Source: Chloroflexota bacterium (GTDB lineage Bacteria; Chloroflexota; Dehalococcoidia; Bin125). From it: a DNA stretch of 64,000 bases. Positions 60,473 through 64,000 of this stretch are shown here, piece by piece. Position numbers and translations under genes: made by a program. Positions within the stretch are counted from its first letter, which is position 1; the number at the start of each line of letters is the position of its first letter. The stretch is taken from assembly GCA_026707145.1 (NCBI GenBank), contig JAPOXK010000019.1, forward strand, positions 42,046 through 106,045, written 5' to 3'. The notes below the pieces were generated by a model. The model did not search any database and had not been told where the DNA came from. It saw only the letters and a list, made by a program, of their open reading frames with translations.

Positions 60473-62149
60473 GTGTTTGATGCCGAAACGCTGAAGAGAC
60501 TGCGCGGCTCGCGTGAACGGTGGGATGCGGCAGTCGAAGCGGAAGGCCGCGAGGGGCCCGGCCCTTTCATGACGACCTCTTCTCGCCCGATCCAACGGCT
60601 CTACGATCCCACGGACCTGGCCGACGCCGACTTCGACTACACGCGCGACCTAGGCCAGCCAGGCGAGTACCCCTTCACTCGCGGGATTCACCCGACGGGC
60701 TACCGGGGCAGGCCCTGGACGATTCGGATGTTCAGCGGATTCGGCAGCGCCGAAGAGACGAACGCGCGTTACCACGATCTGCTTCAACACGGACAGTCCG
60801 GCTTGAGCATCGCTTTCGATATGCCGACGCTCCTCGGCTACGACCACGACCAGCCACACGGCGAGGGCGAGTTCGGTCACTGCGGCGTGGCCGTCTCATC
60901 GCTTCCGGATATGGAAGCCTTGCTCCGCGACCTCCCACTCGACGCGATCACGACCTCCATGACGATCAATTCGCCGGCAGCCGTGCTCTGGGCGATGTAC
61001 ATCGCGGCGGCAGAGCGACGCGGCATCAACCGCAAGGACTTGGGCGGCACGCTGCAGAACGACATCCTGAAGGAGTACATCGCCCAGAACGAGTTCATCT
61101 TCCCGCCGCGCCCCAGCATGCGGCTGGTGACCGACACGATCGAGTTCGCGACGAAGGAAATGCCCAAGTGGAATACCGTCAGCGTGAGCGGATACCACAT
61201 CCGCGAGGCCGGCTCGACCGCGGCGCAAGAGCTGGCCTTCACGCTGAGTAACGGCTTCGAATACGTCCGTTGGGCGCTGGACCGCGGCCTGGACATCGAC
61301 GCCTTCGCGCCGCGGATATCGTTCTTCTTCAACGCCCACAACGATTTCTTTGAGGAGATCGCCAAGTACCGGGCCGCGCGCCGGATCTGGGCCCGCGAGA
61401 TGCGAGAGACGTTCCACGCCAAGAGCAAGCGCTCCTGGTGGATGCGGTTTCACACACAAACGGCCGGGGTCGCCCTGACCGACACGCAGCCGGAGGTCAA
61501 CCTCATGCGTGTCACCATCCAGGCGCTGGCCGGCGTGCTGGGAGGAACACAGTCGCTGCACACGGACGCCATGGATGAAGCGCTCGCGTTGCCGAGTGAA
61601 AAGGCTGCCCGGCTCGCGGTGCGCACGCAGCAAGTGATCATGCACGAGTCGGGCGTGACCAACACCGTGGACCCGCTCGGCGGCTCGTACTTCATGGAAG
61701 CGCTGACGAACGAACTCGAGCGGGACGCGTACGACTACTTCCAGAAAATCGAGGCGCTGGGCGGTGTGATCCCCGCGATCGAAAGCGGGTTCTTCCACCG
61801 GGAGATCGCGGACGCGTCCTATCGCTACAACCGCGAGATCGATGACGGAGAGCGGGTGATCGTCGGCCTCAACAAGTTCCAAGTCGACGAGCCGATCGAC
61901 ATCCCGATCCTGCGAATCGACCGCGAGGGCGCGCATCGCCACCGTGAGCGCCTGCAGCAACTCCGCAACGAGCGCGACGCCGAAGCCGCACAGCAGAGCC
62001 TGCAACGCCTGGCGAACGTTTGCCGCGATGAGCACGAGAACACGATGCCGTACATCATCGACGCGGTGAATGCGCACTGCACCCTCGGCGAGGTCATGGA
62101 CACAATGCGCGAAGTGTTCGGCGAGTATCGCGAGGTGCTCGTCGTTTAG
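60473..62149 (+). CDS. B12-dependent acyl-CoA mutase large subunit, no B12 domain
   Basis: 558 residues from GTG 60473, after GGGGAGAG. A methylmalonyl-CoA mutase-type TIM barrel: [56 protein letters not shown] and [17 protein letters not shown]. The cobalamin-binding domain is absent, so it needs a separate small subunit not seen here. At the position of the Tyr that marks methylmalonyl-CoA mutase (RQYAGF) it has Phe (IRMFSGF), as in isobutyryl-CoA mutases; substrate is thus more likely isobutyryl- or a related branched acyl-CoA. Confidence 0.88.
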   Translation: MFDAETLKRLRGSRERWDAAVEAEGREGPGPFMTTSSRPIQRLYDPTDLADADFDYTRDLGQPGEYPFTRGIHPTGYRGRPWTIRMFSGFGSAEETNARYHDLLQHGQSGLSIAFDMPTLLGYDHDQPHGEGEFGHCGVAVSSLPDMEALLRDLPLDAITTSMTINSPAAVLWAMYIAAAERRGINRKDLGGTLQNDILKEYIAQNEFIFPPRPSMRLVTDTIEFATKEMPKWNTVSVSGYHIREAGSTAAQELAFTLSNGFEYVRWALDRGLDIDAFAPRISFFFNAHNDFFEEIAKYRAARRIWAREMRETFHAKSKRSWWMRFHTQTAGVALTDTQPEVNLMRVTIQALAGVLGGTQSLHTDAMDEALALPSEKAARLAVRTQQVIMHESGVTNTVDPLGGSYFMEALTNELERDAYDYFQKIEALGGVIPAIESGFFHREIADASYRYNREIDDGERVIVGLNKFQVDEPIDIPILRIDREGAHRHRERLQQLRNERDAEAAQQSLQRLANVCRDEHENTMPYIIDAVNAHCTLGEVMDTMREVFGEYREVLVV

Positions 62150-62376
62150 GCCCGGCGCGAGTCGGCCGAGACGCGCCGCGAGGACGGCAGCGACTGCGCA
62201 CGCCTAGCACTCTCGCTCATCGTCCTCCCCGCGTGACTTCCGGGCCCGGCATTTTCTCGCCGCCATTCGGCCGCGAGACGGAAGACCGCCAAGACCGGAT
62301 TGACGGCGCGCACCATCCGATTCGTGCGGCGGCTGGCGCCGAGGTCCCTGAAGCATGCCCACGACTTCGACAGTGG

Positions 62377-62808
62377 TTACAGATCGAGCCGGCCCCAGCT
62401 ATTAACGCGGTCCGCCATTAAGCGGATCACCGGCCGATCATCAAGCGTCATCTCCCGGTACTGGGGGTACTTCTCACGAAGAGCGGCGATGGCCGCGCGA
62501 TGCTCATCGCCAGCCGCAAGTGTGTCCGCCCGTCCCCGCAGCATCACCCAGGCCAGCCGCGACCAGTCTTCGCTGTAATAATCGACAACCAAGGCCGCCT
62601 GGGGATTGCGCTCGAGGTTGCGGAGGCGGCGGAGGCGGGTGGTCGCCTTGGGTTTCTCGTCGATCACGATATAGATCGCGCCCTCGCGCTCCGCGAAACA
62701 GACCGGCACAACGTGGGGCATGGCGTCCGCGTCGCTGGTCGCCAAATGCCCAACACGCCGCCGCGTTACGAAGGCTCGCACGAAAGGATCCAACTGCATG
62801 GGCCTCAT
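62377..62808 (-). CDS. PPOX-class (possibly F420-dependent) oxidoreductase
   Basis: 143 residues. Split-barrel flavin fold: RRVGHLATSDADAMPHVVPVCF, YIVIDEKPK, LRNLERNPQAALVVDYYSEDW and a C-terminal RVNSWGRLDL, the signature of the Rv0121c-type F420-dependent PPOX subfamily. It would fit an organism using F420 with its luciferase-like enzymes. ATG 62808; an ATG three codons later is possible. Confidence 0.8.
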   Translation of the reverse strand: MRPMQLDPFVRAFVTRRRVGHLATSDADAMPHVVPVCFAEREGAIYIVIDEKPKATTRLRRLRNLERNPQAALVVDYYSEDWSRLAWVMLRGRADTLAAGDEHRAAIAALREKYPQYREMTLDDRPVIRLMADRVNSWGRLDL

Positions 62809-62880
62809 ATCGCCGGGCGCGGAACGCGCCCGCTAGACTGCCCGAACCATCGCAAGAGGCAGGATAGCGGGAGTTCAAGC

Positions 62881-63354
62881 ATGGGAACGTTGGCGTCGAT
62901 CGAGCGGCAGTTTGCTTACGACGAGTGGGCCAACGACCGCGCCCTGCGCACCCTCAAGGACTTGGAAGCGAGCCGTCCGAACCTGATCGGCACCTTCGCA
63001 CACATCTTGAACGCCAAGCGCATCTGGCTCGACCGCATGGAAGAGATCGAGTCCGGATGGCCCGACGGTTGGCCCGATTTCACACTGGAAGAATGCGAGT
63101 CGCGCAACGCGGAGGTCAACGCAGCGTTCCACGATTTCTTCGATCGCGTGCAGGCGGAAGATCTCGACCGAACGGTTGTGCTCCCCTGGAGCAAAGGGGA
63201 CCTGAAGACGCCGTTGCGTGAGGTCCTCACGCATCTGATTACCCACAGTATGTACCATCGCGGCGAGATCATGGCGGGCGCCGGGCAGGCCGGCGCTAAA
63301 GTACCCAGCACGGACTACGTGATCTGGTGGAACAAGACCTACCCGCAGGAATGA
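62881..63354 (+). CDS. DinB-family metalloprotein
   Basis: 157 residues from ATG 62881. Four-helix bundle with [12 protein letters not shown], metal ligands His41 ([11 protein letters not shown]), His122 and His126 ([10 protein letters not shown]). DinB proteins bind divalent metal; some act as thiol-dependent transferases or damage-induced proteins. Thirteen bases before the pterin dehydratase gene, likely cotranscribed. Confidence 0.85.
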   Translation: MGTLASIERQFAYDEWANDRALRTLKDLEASRPNLIGTFAHILNAKRIWLDRMEEIESGWPDGWPDFTLEECESRNAEVNAAFHDFFDRVQAEDLDRTVVLPWSKGDLKTPLREVLTHLITHSMYHRGEIMAGAGQAGAKVPSTDYVIWWNKTYPQE

Positions 63355-63367
63355 CTGGGAGGCCCTC

Positions 63368-63658
63368 ATGGCGGATCGCCGCAAGCTGACAGACGCCGAG
63401 ATCGAGCAATATTTGGCGCAGGCGCCGGGCTGGTCGGTCGCGGATGGGAAGCTGCGCCGCGCCTTCCAATTCGGCAGCTTTGTGGAAGCCTTCGGGTTCA
63501 TGTCCTCCGTCGCGCTGGCTGCGGAGAAGATGGACCATCACCCTGAATGGTTCAACGTGTACAACCGCGTCGTCATTGATCTGAACACGCACGATGTGGG
63601 CGGCATCAGCCCACTCGACTTCGAACTCGCGGCGCGAATCAACGGTCTGGCGCCTTAG
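63368..63658 (+). CDS. phhB: Pterin-4a-carbinolamine dehydratase
   Basis: 96 residues with the family motif [14 protein letters not shown] (active-site His57 and His58, Trp61) and His75 (NTHDVGGIS). It recycles oxidised pterin after aromatic amino-acid hydroxylases, or acts in molybdopterin metabolism. ATG preceded by TGGGAGG. Its stop overlaps the stop of the convergent dehydratase-like gene. Confidence 0.92.
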   Translation: MADRRKLTDAEIEQYLAQAPGWSVADGKLRRAFQFGSFVEAFGFMSSVALAAEKMDHHPEWFNVYNRVVIDLNTHDVGGISPLDFELAARINGLAP

Positions 63659-64000
63659 CGAGCGAGGAACCGCTCCAACTGCGGCCGGGTGATATTCGAC
63701 CCCGAGATCACCAGCACGACCTTGCGCCCGCGCAACCGGCCGGCCTCTTGCAGGGCCGCCGCCGTGCTACAGGCACCGGCCGTCTCGGCCAGCGTGTGCG
63801 CCGACTCGAGCAGCGTGACCACGGCTTCCTCGATCCGGCGATCGTCCACAAGGACAAAATCGTTGAGGCCGTCGCGCAGGATCGCTTGGGTGAAGACAAA
63901 CCCTACGCCCGTCGCCACGCCATCCGCCATCGTCTCGTTGGGCCGCGTCACGGGCTCGCCGCCACGCCAGGAGTCATGCGCGGCCGGCGCCTGCGCAGAC
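63655..64000 (-). CDS. C-terminus of PLP-dependent threonine dehydratase-like enzyme (partial)
   Basis: About 114 codons of the 3' end; the gene enters from the right edge with an open frame ([20 protein letters not shown]). [45 protein letters not shown] and [10 protein letters not shown] are the usual end of the catalytic domain of threonine/serine dehydratases. There is no regulatory ACT domain after it, so a catabolic type (TdcB-like) or serine racemase-like enzyme is likely. Confidence 0.82.
   Translation of the reverse strand, partial: SAQAPAAHDSWRGGEPVTRPNETMADGVATGVGFVFTQAILRDGLNDFVLVDDRRIEEAVVTLLESAHTLAETAGACSTAAALQEAGRLRGRKVVLVISGSNITRPQLERFLAR

Overview
This 64 kb, GC-rich window looks like a chromosomal segment of an uncultivated monoderm-like bacterium, most plausibly a Chloroflexota lineage close to the Dehalococcoidia/SAR202 group. 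That assignment is inference. It rests on the expansion of luciferase-like (F420/FMN) monooxygenases, two N-methylhydantoinase-B paralogs, two sortases without an outer-membrane system, several Cys-anchored lipoproteins, Gmad2 and NLIAWP-type secreted domains, a cyclic-di-AMP riboswitch, and TAnnnT-like -10 elements. I saw no rRNA, tRNA or CRISPR array.

Left end (1-5.3 kb, minus strand): a tightly overlapped signalling operon in the order STAS anti-anti-sigma factor, receiver-PP2C phosphatase, RsbW-like kinase, membrane-anchored periplasmic binding protein, and a TorS-like sensor kinase cut by the window edge. It is followed by an ammonium channel and a divergent PII protein. Region 5.8-24 kb is catabolic: a secreted Gmad2 protein, an SDR, five luciferase-like oxidoreductases (four of them close paralogs), tandem hydantoinase-B genes, a small GatC-like protein with tandem amidases, an alpha/beta hydrolase, a zinc alcohol dehydrogenase and a tandem universal stress protein. 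This reads as an array for oxidative and hydrolytic opening of amides or N-heterocycles.

Region 25-34 kb: a c-di-AMP riboswitch with its own terminator, then three perfect hairpins sharing a UCUCG loop and more inverted repeats, before an NAD(P)H-hydrate epimerase-like gene. After these come a MutY-like glycosylase, a DMT transporter, a sugar nucleotidyltransferase, two overlapping sortase genes, and threonine synthase with a NIL-domain protein. Region 34-44 kb: a SodC-like protein missing one copper ligand, a small secreted protein with an amber codon at position 3, a SthA-like transhydrogenase lacking both redox cysteines, an orphan lipoprotein binding protein, an undecapeptide-repeat protein, and three paralogous cysteine-patterned lipoproteins interrupted by an integrase relic.

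Region 44-64 kb: a fused aldolase/dehydrogenase, a His-rich CDF metal exporter with a tiny His/Cys-rich protein, AddB-AddA recombination nuclease-helicase, an oxalyl-CoA decarboxylase family enzyme, an M23-like secreted protein, an aldo-keto reductase overlapping a metallophosphoesterase, a DUF429 protein, a B12-dependent acyl-CoA mutase large subunit, a PPOX-fold oxidoreductase, DinB, pterin carbinolamine dehydratase, and the end of a threonine-dehydratase-like gene. Starts were chosen by Shine-Dalgarno spacing and by where family similarity begins. All family calls were made by eye from motifs, without database searches.
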